Part shown: positions 25,151 to 36,029 of the stretch, in pieces
Position numbering within the stretch: the first letter of the stretch is position 1
Layout of the letters: each line of letters begins with the position of its first letter
NCBI GenBank assembly: GCA_948567375.1
Contig: OX419762.1
Span: forward strand, 4,966,001 to 5,030,000
DNA from: Lunularia cruciata
Lineage: Eukaryota; Streptophyta; Marchantiopsida; Lunulariales; Lunulariaceae
Direction of reading: 5' to 3'
Length of the DNA: 64,000 nucleotides
Made by a program: the position numbers and the translations under genes
Notes under the pieces: model-generated
The model's database searches: none
What the model was told of the DNA's origin: nothing
Seen by the model: only the letters and a program-made list of their open reading frames with translations

Positions 25151-25449
25151 AAGATGGAAGTGGTATAACTCTCACTCTACCATCCTCCCATACATGCAAA
25201 AGATGTTTGCCCTCCAATCTAAACCTTCTGGCTTGTTGAAGAACACAATCTCTCTCCTCTGCCCAAATTGTGCCACCCATAACACCAATGCAAAGGTAGT
25301 CCATCATTAAGATATCATCATGAATGTCTTGTTGAACTATACCAATATCTTCACTCTTTGGATCTTTGACCTCAATCACTCCTCTTGTATGCACTAAGAG
25401 AGATACTACCAAAGTCTTAGAAATATACACAGAAAGGTAGATGCACGCC

Positions 25450-26223
25450 AACCTAGCACCATCTCCTCATTTGAGTCACCATGCCAACATGCTCCAATAT
25501 GATCTATTGGTTGGGACATGGGTTTCTACTCAACCCATCTGTATCACGGTTCACCACTCTATGTCTATGAATAACCGTGAAATCATACTCTTATAAAATC
25601 AAAGCCCATCGTGCAAGCTTCCTTGAAAGCCTATCGAACTCCATCAACCACTTTAGTGGATGCTGATCAGTGATGAGAGTAAAGGGGTTACCAAATAGGT
25701 AACATAAAAAATGTGCTACTACTCAAACTGCTGCCAAGCGCTCTCACTCATATGAACTATACTTTGCTTTCGCTGAATTGTTGGAGCAACTAGCATAGGC
25801 CACCACAAACTCCTTCCACTCATCATCATGTTGGGTGACCACTACTCCAAGCTCCAACACACTTTAATCAATGTGAACCTAAAATGGTCGTCCTCTAATT
25901 GGTCTCCTCAAAATAGGAGCAGATGTCAACCTCTCCTTGAGCTCTACAAAAGCTCTCTCTTGCTCATCTCCACAACAACACTCCCGTGTTAGCTTGGTCA
26001 GCTTTGTCAAGGCCTTGGCAATGGCACTAAATCCTCGAACATAGCGGTGATAGAAGTTCCCCAACCCCAAGAATGCTTGCAGTTTGCTATAGGTCAAGGA
26101 ATACGTGCAATAGCCTCCATCTTGGTATGTTGAACACCAATCCTCCGGGGTAGATGTTGTGACCCAAATACTCAACCTACTCATGGAAGAATCTACACTT
26201 CCTAAGTTGTAACTTGAGTCCAT
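25450..26223 (-). pseudogene. Element A: connection domain and RNase H
   Basis: LQAFLGLGNFYHRYVRGFS at about 26,130-26,070 is the conserved segment after the reverse transcriptase thumb. It is followed by LT-APIL, and further down LITDQHPLKWLMEF-RLSRKLARW near 25,660-25,600, the RNase H end of Ty3/gypsy pol. Several frames are broken. Confidence 0.78.
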
Positions 26224-26289
26224 GAGATCTCAGCCTCTCAAACACCTCCAGCAAATGTCTCTCATGTTCCTCCACCGTAGTGTTATAGA

Positions 26290-26760
26290 CAAAATGTCAT
26301 CAATATAGCACCGAGCAAAATCCAATCTAACTAGGACCTTTTCCATGATCCTTTGGAACTCAGCAAGAGTGTTCTTTGGTAAGTGTTCTTTGTTCTTTCA
26401 AATGGTAAGAACTTCCACTAATATAACATATCCTTGCCATGCAGATCAATAGCCCAAAATGTTATCTTGGATGTATCTTCCTCTATGATCAGCAATTGAT
26501 GATATCTTGCTTGAAGATCCAAAGTATTGAAGACCTTTGCATGCCCAATTTCATTAAAGATCTCCTTTGGTGTAGGCAAGGCATACCAATCAGCCCTAGT
26601 ATGTTGGTTGATAGGACGGTAATCTCCACACATCTGCCTATTTGTGTAGTTTCTATGCATATCCTTCTTGGTTGGCATCACTGTAGCTGATGCATACTCT
26701 CCATGTGAAATCTCTACCAAACTGGCTTCAAAAAGGTCACTACTCTTGCTTTAAATCAAT
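26290..26760 (-). pseudogene. Element A: reverse transcriptase
   Basis: The fingers/palm segment reads CGDYRPINQHT, then LPTPKEIFNEIGHAKVFNTL and LDLQARYHQL. Downstream in another frame is the catalytic CYIDDIL box near 26,310. This is the Ty3/gypsy arrangement. The frame shift between the two halves shows that it is inactive. Confidence 0.82.
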
Positions 26761-27278
26761 GCTTGCTCCATGTCACTATATTGATAAAGATATCAAAAAA
26801 CTGGTGTATTGCTAATTAGCTCAATCTGTATACCAATTCCCTTCAGAGCACCCAAATCCTTCATATTAAAGGCAAGAGAACTTTTGTAGCTCCTCAAGAA
26901 CCTCCAAACTCTCTTTCTTTCTGCTCTTGTAAGCTAAGGTCCAAGATCTGGATCCCAAGTATCCTTTGTAAATGTTATAAGAGTGGAAGATGTACTTATT
27001 GGCAGCTACATTGGACCCTTGGGAGCAGTAGTGTCATGCTTCCAACCACTAGAGGTCTCAACCTCTATGTGAAAAACTCCCTCCACTTTGGCTGCAAGCT
27101 CCACACGTCCTCTAGTTCCATCCCAAGTAGACCAAGGATGTAATCCAAGTAGACCACGCTCACCTAGATGGACTCCAAGTAGACCACTCTCCCTTGTAGC
27201 CATTGGTTGTGTCCCAATAATACCTTGCCCACTCGGTCCATCACCCCCAGCATGTGCTTGAATTGTCTTGATAGGCAT

Positions 27279-28340
27279 CCAAGTCAAACAACTCAGATCT
27301 ATAGCCTGACCTAGCACTTGATGCTTGGATGCCTCTGACACTATTAGAACAACGGTAATATTGGTGCAAAAACCCATCATCCACTTTCTCTCATTGGCGT
27401 TGGGCTCCACCAACTACTATAATTGTGAGTCCCAAACCAATCTAAGACCTCCCTCTAAAAAAGCATGAGAGCTTGGGAAACTCATACGTGTGAGAAAAGC
27501 AGCTCTAGGTTGTCCAACTAGGTTCACCATTCCCATATTTGACCTATCAGCCACTACAACCATCTGAGATTGACGCCCAACATCCAAGATATCAACAACG
27601 ATGTGGTCTAGTCACTGAATCCCGTCATAAGTGCATTGTAGAACCTCTCTAGATAAGAGGTTTGTCCACCAAAGACAAAGATGATGAGCCCGTGATCCCA
27701 CTCTGGTTACATCTAACAATATGGCAGGTTCCATCCAAGAATGGACTTGATGTGTACTTGCTGCCACTCTAGTGTGAAAATCACCCATCAAAGGGATATT
27801 CTCCAAAATGTAAGCTAAAGAAACAGACTAATGAACGTGGAGATGTTGTAATATTTATAACATCTCCCAAAACACACCAAAATGTGGATCCTAAAGATCC
27901 AAACCTTGGCCAGCACATGTATGTCCCTAACATGGCCATCCAGAAATCACCAAATGAATAGGCTTATATCTCTTCAGATCATGCATCCCCTTTAAGGAAA
28001 TGTCTGCTAGTAAGGCCTTTTGGTAACCCTTGATTGCTGACATTAATAATAACTCAGGATATCGATAAGCCAAGTGTGCCACATGATGTAGAGACACTTG
28101 CCTAGCAGTCTCATCTCTCTCTACATACAAGTACCTCTATACTTGTATACCCACCTATAGGACCGTAGCTAGTTTGGTGCTAATCCCACCAAACAACTCT
28201 AATAGACATACTCCCTCTATTGGATATTGCCAAGCAATGAATGTGGTATCCAAAGGTGTCAAGGTAATCAACCCTGGAGACTCATCCTCATGTTGGTCTC
28301 TTGGTGGTATAAAGGCTCTACTCCAAGCCTGTTGCACCAA
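27279..28340 (-). pseudogene. Element A: C5-cytosine DNA methyltransferase domain (DNMT3-like)
   Basis: Reading the minus strand in one main frame, the C5-methyltransferase motifs occur in canonical order. Motif I (GVCLLELFGGIST) is near 28,220-28,180. A motif II-like YVERDETAR follows near 28,120. Motif IV (IHLVISGWPC) lies near 27,960-27,930, with the catalytic-type Cys at 27930-27932 followed by a stop where Gln is usual. The motif VI Glu-Asn (ILENIP) is near 27,800. The motif VIII-like RVGSRAHHLCLWWTN is near 27,690. The motif IX/X region (MMGF, later HQVLGQAIDL) is near 27,380-27,290. The Arg-Ala-His...Trp-x-Asn spacing and the ...LGQA end recall DNMT3/DRM-type enzymes. The domain spans about 320 codons, the usual size. 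At least six stops make this copy inactive. It lies between protease and reverse transcriptase, clearly inside the element. Confidence 0.8.
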
Positions 28341-28441
28341 CTAATTTGCATGTTGCTACAATGACTCCTTTGAACTCCACAATGGAACATCCAAGGTAGA
28401 TGGAACAATCCCACTTGAACAATCCCAATCCAAGTGATCTC

Positions 28442-29074
28442 CTATGGTACTAGAATATCCTCTATATGGGCGTTCCCCTCCAATAAGTCACCAGACCAAG
28501 TAACAACACCACTAAAAGCTGAAATTGATGTTGCCATGGTCTCGAACTGTAGTGAGCCAAGATTACCACTACTAAAGCATACTAGTAGGCAACATACTTG
28601 TCCCTCACCAGACTGCCAACCTGGTCTATAGGAGGTTATCTCCTCCCAATAGTCAATATTGAAACCCATGAAGTATAACACTCCTCTCCCAACTAACACA
28701 TCATACGACTCAACTATGGTCATAATGGCATGAAATCTCATCACAGAGTTATTAGTCAGATGACCGGGCTAAATCTGAACAACTAGCTCTCCACATGTGA
28801 TGTACTGTGTAGAACCACCACCTAGAGATGTCTAGATCTAGAATGGACACCTCTCCACATTGGTCTTCTGTATCTCCAAACTGACAACTACAACCTTCTC
28901 CAACATAAGAGGTTGTGCACAAGAGTCAAGTAAGACCCCTTGTGGTATATAAACCTTCCTTGAAAGCCCCACCAAACCAAAAATCCCCTTTTGGTTATCC
29001 AACAAGACAACCCCAAGTGTAAACCATGCTTGCTCAAAGGCCGGTCTAAGTGGTAACTCCTCCAATCTAGCCAC
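28442..29074 (-). pseudogene. Element A: aspartic protease region
   Basis: A frame at 29,074-28,838 contains VYIPQGVLLDSCAQPLML, a retropepsin active site with DSG changed to DSC. The next frame (28,744-28,442) reads YDVLVGRGVLYFMGFNIDYW, a typical C-terminal part of this protease class. The two lie in the order expected upstream of the methyltransferase. The Gly-to-Cys change would abolish activity if real in the source DNA. Confidence 0.7.
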
Positions 29075-29689
29075 TACTGCCTACCATGAACCATTGGTCA
29101 TTGAGCGGATCCCATACTCCTCAACCATGTCAACTCCACTATCAACCACCTATGCTCTAGAAGTAAGAACCACATCATCCCTACTCTCACAAAGCGTGGC
29201 ATCCAACTAAAACATTGGGGTTGGATCAACTGCCAATGTAAGCATGTCACTGGCTGAAAACACAAGGCAATACATAATCAGCTTATGCGCCTCCCAACAT
29301 CATGCTAGACTCAGTTTGTGTAGTAGTAGGTGGCTGACTATTAGGTAGTCCATCATGCACCTCATCACCACCTACCACACTTGCACTAGGATATCTAGAA
29401 GCCATGAATGATGTCTATAGGGCTTCAAAGAGTGTAAAAGACTAGAGAAGTCTGACCTATCTCCCAACCTCTCCTCATTATGGATCCAACTCTATTGATG
29501 CATCCACCTATGCTGCTCTGCACATGAAGTCCAAAGCATCTCTATTACCAATATATGAGGTGGAAGCCTCAGCATCCAAATCTGATTTGCTTTGAGCAAT
29601 AGCCATACTAGCCAATCTCTGCTCCAACTACTCAATTCAAATAGCCATAGCTATATCAAAAGTAAAGGAAAGTACTGCACCCCTACTAG

Positions 29690-31041
29690 GTGTGCATCCT
29701 CTACCACCACCTCATCCTCCATGAATTGGAGCTCCTCTACTACCTGCCATAGCAACCCTACCACTCCGTAACTCCAAGTGTAGGTCAAAGCATCGGTCAC
29801 TAGAGTGACCATATCTATGACAATACTCACACTATCTTTAAGCTAGTTGTGATGCACTAGAAGTATCAGGTCCGTTGCCTTGAGTACACTCTTTCCTATG
29901 GTGAGGTCCACCACAAGTCCAACAAGCAACACCACTACTCATTGGCTACTGCTGACCCAAAAATGAAGGTAAGGGTCTAGCTCCACTAGGCCCTCCACTT
30001 GCTCTATAGGATATGGGCTGTCCACCTTGTCCTCAAAAACCTACTGGGTGTGGTGCACTTTGTTGAACTCTAGAAGAAGTACAATTGTGGATGAGGTCTC
30101 CCTACCAAATCTATATATCACTACTCTCTCCTCCACCATGTTGAGCTCAATATGCTCAACCAAACCAAAGACCATTGCCAAAGTGGGCAAAGTAGCTTGT
30201 AACAACATAGTATCACAAACTCTACATTGCAACTCCTTGTCCAATATCCCATACCAAAATCAGACTGCCTGAGCCTCAATAACTCCTTGAGTGAAACTAA
30301 TTAGCCGTCTCATGTGAGTGTACACCTTGCATAGGCTCTCTCTAACCTTCCTCTGGAACTCTTGCAAGCTCCTCAACTTGTCAATCCATACTCCTTGGTA
30401 GTTTTGCCTCAAACACTGGAAGAACTTCACCATGGGTTAAACCTCAATACTACACCATCTCTTGTAGTGGTACCTCCATTTGTAGTAGCATTATCTCCAA
30501 CTAGTGCACCTCCACTAGCTCCACCAATGCTACTCAAGCTAGAACACGTGGGTACAACCAATCTACCTCTAGCAACCAAGCCTAAAGTGATGGAGACATA
30601 GTTTGGAGACCAATACTATCTCCATAACTCAATCTCCTCCAAGTAAGCTCTCATGGTATTGTCCATTGGTGGACCTTCCAAGTGCTGAAATAATCCCTTC
30701 CATGCCATGAAAGGTATGAACAAAGTCAAGTTCCGTATTTGTTGCAAATCACATCAACTATCAAACTCTTGGATGAAGTCATCTAACTCAATGGTACACA
30801 TTGTACCAGAGTAATTCCTAGGGCTTTTGGAGGCCCCATAAATCTTGTCCATGTTCCACAATAATAGTGCGGACATGCCAAGTGCACTCTCAATTGAATC
30901 AGCTCCTATGTCAAACTCCAACTTAGAGTCAATCGTCTCCCTCACTAGGACTTGAGATACAAATTGATATGGAGCACTACTTTGAGTAAACCTACTGCAT
31001 ATTGCAAGGATATCTCCTCTAGAACCCCCAAAGAACTCCAT
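29690..31041 (-). pseudogene. Element A: gag with two CCHC knuckles
   Basis: The likely gag ATG is at 31041 (MEFFGGSRGD...). The first 96 codons are open, then frames alternate. A capsid-like segment (ILDKELQCRVCDTMLLQ) lies near 30,240-30,190. At 29,925-29,815 two zinc knuckles occur: CWTCGGPHHRKEC and CEYCHRYGHSSDRC, the second with perfect C-x2-C-x4-H-x4-C spacing. Two stops separate them. Gag would package the element RNA. Confidence 0.75.
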
Positions 31042-31333
31042 GGTGACAAAGTAACCACCAACCACCAACCGCAAGTACCCACCAAGAACCAACACCACCA
31101 AGTACAAACACCAATTGAGCACTACCAATTGCCAATACCAATGGAACATTACCCAATAATGTAATTCTAACTAAGACAACTACACTAGGGGAAAGGGCAA
31201 CCCATAACCTACCATCACAACATGTACTCTCACGGTCTGCAGGTCATCAGTGCCTACCTCACCAGAGAGAAACAAAGGTAGTCTGATTGGTCATCATTCT
31301 AGTCTCACCACCAAGAGCACACCATAGCACCAA

Positions 31334-32771
31334 TGCTCTAAATTTAGGGTAGCTCACACACAAACATGAAGCAAAGAATGGAGGGGATCCAATCACAAGA
31401 AATCTAAAAAAAAATCCTCCATATCATCAAGCAACACAAGATTGACTCTACCACCATTTGGCATTTGACATAATATGAGTTCCTATCTATGTCCTAAGCT
31501 ACCAAGATCACCAAGAATGGAATCAAACTGCCTTTCCTAGCCAAAACTATAAATGTATAAATAATAGTGGGCCAATCACTTGGACAACTAGTGAGGGTGG
31601 ATTAGTTTGCTAGAGCACCAATCTAGGAACCAAAGATTTAGGGGTCAAACCCTATTGTGCACAATCTAGCAACATGGGCAGATTTTGCCAAACAATGACC
31701 AAGATCTACTCTAAACTAGCTAGCCTCATGCCCACAAGTTGGCTTGTTGGCCCTTCTAGGCCTCATAGCCTCTCATAGTCCATAGCCCTATGCCTTGAAG
31801 CCTTTAAATGCCAAATGAAGCATTTCTTCTTGCCACTTTGAACCCTCTCCAAATTTGCAAAAACCCTCCAACTTTAGCCAAAGATCTACTATCTTGAAAC
31901 TCCTCCAAATCTGGCCAAAATCTAACATAAACTTTAGTAAAAATCTGACATAAATCCTAAAGTTAGCTGACCACCAAATCCTCCGTTAACTCTCCTCTTG
32001 GGCCAAATTGAAATGATAGGTTTTTCCAAATCAAAAATTTATGAAGATACGTTCCCAACTCTACCTTCAATTTCACTTTCTGAGTCCAACTCGCAACACA
32101 TTGGTCATGCTTTCATCTCTTGAGCTCAAAATCACAACCATTGCTCAAAAATTACTTTTCTTTGCTCAAAATTTGGCCAGCGCTTCCGCACACCATCTAC
32201 CTTATTGCTAAATTTACATCAATCAATGAGCTTCAACACACCAAGGAAAACCTAAACTTTGATCGAGCTACCAACGATCCACCAAGTTTGGAGATACCAC
32301 TAACACTCATAATTCCTACACTTGATTTCTCCTTGACCTCCCTTCTTTGATATAATCAGTTTGTTTACACCACTCAAATCAACTCAACACAAATCTATAA
32401 ACTGCCAACAACTGTGCACTAATTACAATCAAACCACACCCATTCTAGCTAAGAGAATCCAAGTGACGCTTGCCAGCCTCTATCCACCATAGCCAAGAAC
32501 TTGAACGCTCAATCTCAAAGAAGTGAGCTCTCTAGAGCTGCACTTTGAAAGTATACCCTTGGACTTAAGTTAGGTCTGAAACCCTAACGGTCCCATTGAT
32601 GGCACATCCAATGGTATGAACATTGCAAAGTGACAGTGGGCCCCACCATGAGGTCAGTACCCTAAACATAAAATCTGACCGTTGGAAAGTAGTCTATGAG
32701 TGATTGCTAAAATACCTCTAACTTCTATCAATGCAACTCCAATGTCTAAGCAATCTAGATGTGACACTACA
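31334..32771 (-). repeat. Candidate 5' LTR of element A
   Basis: On the minus strand the segment starts TGTAGTGTCACATC and ends TTTAGAGCA, followed after one base by TGGTGCTATGG, a possible primer-binding site. The gag ATG is about 290 bp further on. With no second copy in the window this remains a position-based guess. Confidence 0.4.
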
Positions 32772-32959
32772 AATGGCATGACATAACACACCAAGTTGTG
32801 TGAAGTTGAATATTCAGATAATGGAGTCACATGCATGGAATACATTTGTATACATATGTAGTGAAAAGTTGAACATAACAAGACATTGGAAGTTTTAGAA
32901 GACAAGTTTATCAAGACAAGCAAAAGTGGAAGTTTTAAGACAATAAGTTATGTTGGACA

Positions 32960-33003
32960 TTTGGAACAAGCAAGTCAAGTCAAGTCAAGTCAAGTCATGT
33001 CAT
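32960..33003. repeat. (CAAGT)n pentanucleotide repeat
   Basis: About five consecutive CAAGT units followed by a degenerate CATGTCAT tail. Confidence 0.9.
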
Positions 33004-33049
33004 AAGTGCACCAAGTCAAGTGAAAGTGACATAAACCTTTATTGAATAA

Positions 33050-33741
33050 AAAAGAATCATTATAAATGAGAAAAAAAATTAATTTTTTGGAATGAAATTC
33101 AAAAGCTCCTCACTCACACTCATCTTCATCCTTGCTAAGGCTAGGGCTTGCCCCATAAACCCCATTGCTAGTGTCCTTGTAATGCACCTCATCTTTTGGA
33201 GTAAACCCACACTCCATGAGTAGATGGGTGAGGAATTGCCCTACATGGGTCACCTTAAACCTTCTCCATCAAGTTGATGAAGTTGCTCATGCAAGAATGC
33301 CAACTCTATGCTCATTAGTTGCAACATCAACTCAGCCCAATCATAATCCTCACTTGATCTCTCTAGCTCTACCCTCGATCTCTCCACCTTGGCCTTCACT
33401 ATCAATGCAAGATGCTCATGTACTACCTTTGGCCTCCTAATGGGGATAAGAAGAGCACCTATCATCTAGAAGAATGGTCTAAAAGCCGGATATACACACT
33501 ACCAAGTTGAATACCATCTAGCAATTTGGTCTCTAATTGGGAACCAATCTTTTTGCACCCAATGATAAAGCACTATCCTCTTCCTACCACTCCCAACTAG
33601 CAAAGCAAATACATCTCTTATAACTTGAAGAATCAGCTTGAACAATCTACCTTTGATCGTACCCATTTGAGTGTCTATGTTCCAAGTGTGAGAAAATTTG
33701 AAACATGTGCGCTTTTGCAAAACATGCCACACATACAACAC
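33050..33741 (-). pseudogene. Second fragment resembling the post-pol coding remnant
   Basis: On the minus strand two open stretches (33,741-33,499 and 33,465-33,250) read in sequence. The second has a Glu/Arg/Leu-rich coiled-coil run (KAKVERSRVELERSSEDYDW, then LMLQL and HEQLHQLDGEG). I do not recognise the family. The style resembles the coding remnant at 21,787-23,620, suggesting the 3' end of another element of the same kind immediately upstream of element A. Confidence 0.4.
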
Positions 33742-34075
33742 AAAGCAACAAAAACAAAGTTAGAAATATAGTTTGGTGTTAAGTTGACCATGTTTGAAAG
33801 TTGAGCATGAGCTAACACTGAATAAATGTGTTGGGGGAATACAATTTGGTGTCAAGTTGAGCATGTCAATGCAAAATAAAAAGAGCTAAACTCCAAACAA
33901 ATTTGTCCCAACACAAAGTAGAGTAAGAAATCCATTGAAAGAGTAGAGTTGAGCATGTACTCAAGTTGTGTACAGCAAGTTAGTTGTGTACAAAGATAGA
34001 AAGATTGAATTCACATGAATCTTGAATAGGTTTTGCTATAGGTCAATTGCACAAACCAAATTCCGCCATGGGTCC

Positions 34076-34481
34076 TTTAAAAGACCGAGACCAAGGAGAG
34101 AAATAGGAGAATGGAAACCCACATTGGGACACTTGAATGTGGGAAAACTCTGAATGCCTAGCATGAGCTTTGGTATTTACAGGTAGCATACAAGGCTCTT
34201 GAGAAGCTTCTCAAGAATTTTCCTCAAGCCACTTTCTTAGAGTGCAAGCCAAGTTAACTATGAAGCTTCTCAAGAAGCTTCCTTCTAGAAGTCGCATATT
34301 TGGCGTACAAGCTAAGCTAGTTAGAAGCTTCTAGAAGCTACTTACTTGAGGTGCAAGCTAAGCTAGCTGAGAAGCTTCCCAAGAAGCTTCCTATATACTT
34401 CCGGAATATTCTAGGCTAATTTGTCTTATGTGTTACTTTGTAAGCCCGACTAACTTCTTCGCTAAACTCCATATTGTTACA
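34076..34481 (-). repeat. Element B 3' LTR (left)
   Basis: The element-sense strand starts TGTAACAATATGG at 34481 and ends at the TTTTAAA equivalent at 34076. It is 406 bp long. It contains several GAAGCTTC/TTCTAGAA palindromes, including a perfect heat-shock element at 34323-34337. The TATA box position is mutated to TGTAAATA. Confidence 0.92.
34323..34337. promoter_or_regulatory. Three-unit heat-shock element in the left LTR
   Basis: AGAAGCTTCTAGAAG is a perfect nGAAnnTTCnnGAAn array, the consensus site for heat-shock factor trimers. The sequence match is exact; responsiveness is inferred. Confidence 0.6.
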
Positions 34482-36022
34482 TATTCCCCCGCCGCTAGTT
34501 GGTGATGTCCTTGTCGCCATTGAAGCTTTGAATTCTTGGATGGCCGTATGTGCATTCTGGAGGTGAGAAAGAGGTTCCCATGTGGCATCATGAAGGGGAT
34601 ACCCTTTCCAAAGGACCTTGTACTCCGTATGTTGGCAATGGCCTTGATGAATATGGCAACACACAAGGATACGATCAAATTTGTACTCCTCATGATCATT
34701 GAAAGGGACATGAAGAGGAGGAGGTTGGACTCAAGAGGAAAAGGAAGAGGGGTTAGGAATAAAAGGTTTCAATTTGGAAACATGAAAGACAGGATAGATA
34801 AGCATGTGACAAGGCAAGGCAAGTCGATAAGCAATAAGAAAGACAATTTGGGTGATATCAAAGGGTCCAATCCAATTAGGGGCAAGTTTACAAACTTGGG
34901 TATCAAGTGGGAGAGGGAGGTTACTAGAAGATAGCATGACTTTATCACCAACTTCAAAGGTGAGATCACAACAATGGTGGTCCGCATATTGTTTTTGGCA
35001 ATTTTTGAGCAACAAGGACGTGAGACTTGGCTTGTTGGAGGGATTGGGACATAATGGTCAAGAATGTGGAAGTATGAGGAACCTAAGATGGAGGGAGGAG
35101 CAAGAAGAGAATCTAGAACAAGTGGATCTTGGATAAAATTGAGAAAGAAAGGAGAAAATCTGGTGCTTGCCTGTTTGGAATTGTTGTAGACAAATTCTGC
35201 AGCTGCAAGACATTCATCCCAATTGGTATGGTGGACATTGACAAAGGCACACAACACATCCTCCCATATACAATTTTCATGTTCAATTTGTCTATCAATT
35301 TGAGGATGATAGGTCGTGGAAAAGCAAGCTTGGTGCCAAGTATTTGGAAGAGTGCTTGCCAAAACTTCCTGGTAAATCAAGGATCACGGTTGGAGATGAG
35401 TACAAGTGGCATCCCATGATGCTTGAAGACATTGTCAAAGTAAATTTGCGCTAAGGTTGGAGCATCCACCGTATCACAAGTTGGTGCCAAGTGGATTTGC
35501 TTACTAAGCTTATCCACAAACACCACGATTACGGTGTATCCTTGTTTTGTCTTTGGCAAGGATGTGATGAGATCCAAGCTTACATGCTCCTAGCAAGTGG
35601 ATGGAACGGCAAGTGGTTGAAGGAGTCCACTCGGCTTCTGGTTGCTAGCATTGTTACGTTGGTAGCTCTCACACACTTGGACAAATTCTCAAACATCTTG
35701 TTCATGTTGGCCACCACCATTGATGTTTGAGGGTACCCAAGGTCTTGTCTACACCCATGTGACCAACAATGGGTAAATCATGGGCTTCTTGAAGGCGCAC
35801 AAGTTGAAGATCACCTTTAGTTGGAACATAGATCCGGTCCTCATGGAATAAAAGGCATTCCTTGATGGAGAAGGTGTTTTTCTCCTTATCGCATGTTGTA
35901 AGGCAACCATGTACCATTTGGAAGAAGAGATCTTGGTGTAGAGCTGACTGAAACTCATTTTGGACCTTGGAGTCAACTGACACCGTTGAAATTGCCACTG
36001 TGATGAGAGGAAGAGACTTCAA
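34416..36022 (-). pseudogene. Element B: integrase with C-terminal chromodomain
   Basis: From 36,022 downward the frame gives HDLPIVGHMGVDKTL, the HHCC lead-in. It then gives VIVVFVDKLSKQIHLAPT (35,577-35,377, catalytic core), ISNRDP for the second Asp block, and TTYHPQIDRQIEHEN with the Glu block at about 35,315. GPFDITQ...HVSKLKPF is the GPY/F-type region. The chromodomain follows at about 34,620-34,500 as EYKVLWKGYPLHDATWEP. Chromodomains bind methylated histone tails and steer integration into heterochromatin in this clade. Frame changes near 34,720, 35,100 and 35,370 and several stops inactivate it. Confidence 0.87.
34482..34496 (-). promoter_or_regulatory. Element B polypurine tract
   Basis: The minus strand reads AGCGGCGGGGGAATA directly before the 3' LTR start TGTAACA, as expected for the plus-strand primer of reverse transcription. 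Confidence 0.75.
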
Positions 36023-36029
36023 ATCAAGT

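Larger units (their letters stand above)
21787..32771 (-). mobile_element. Element A: decayed Ty3/gypsy retrotransposon with methyltransferase and PHD domains
   Basis: Reading on the minus strand the order is gag (31,041 down), two CCHC knuckles, aspartic protease, C5 DNA methyltransferase, reverse transcriptase, RNase H, integrase, PHD-type finger and a further coding remnant. A candidate 5' LTR is 31334-32771 (minus strand starts TGTAGTGTCACATC and ends TAGAGCA). I found no matching 3' LTR, so the 3' end is probably truncated near the tandem repeats at 21,667. The boundaries are therefore tentative, but the internal domain order is well supported. The reading frames are broken by many stops. 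No target duplication could be identified. Confidence 0.8.
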
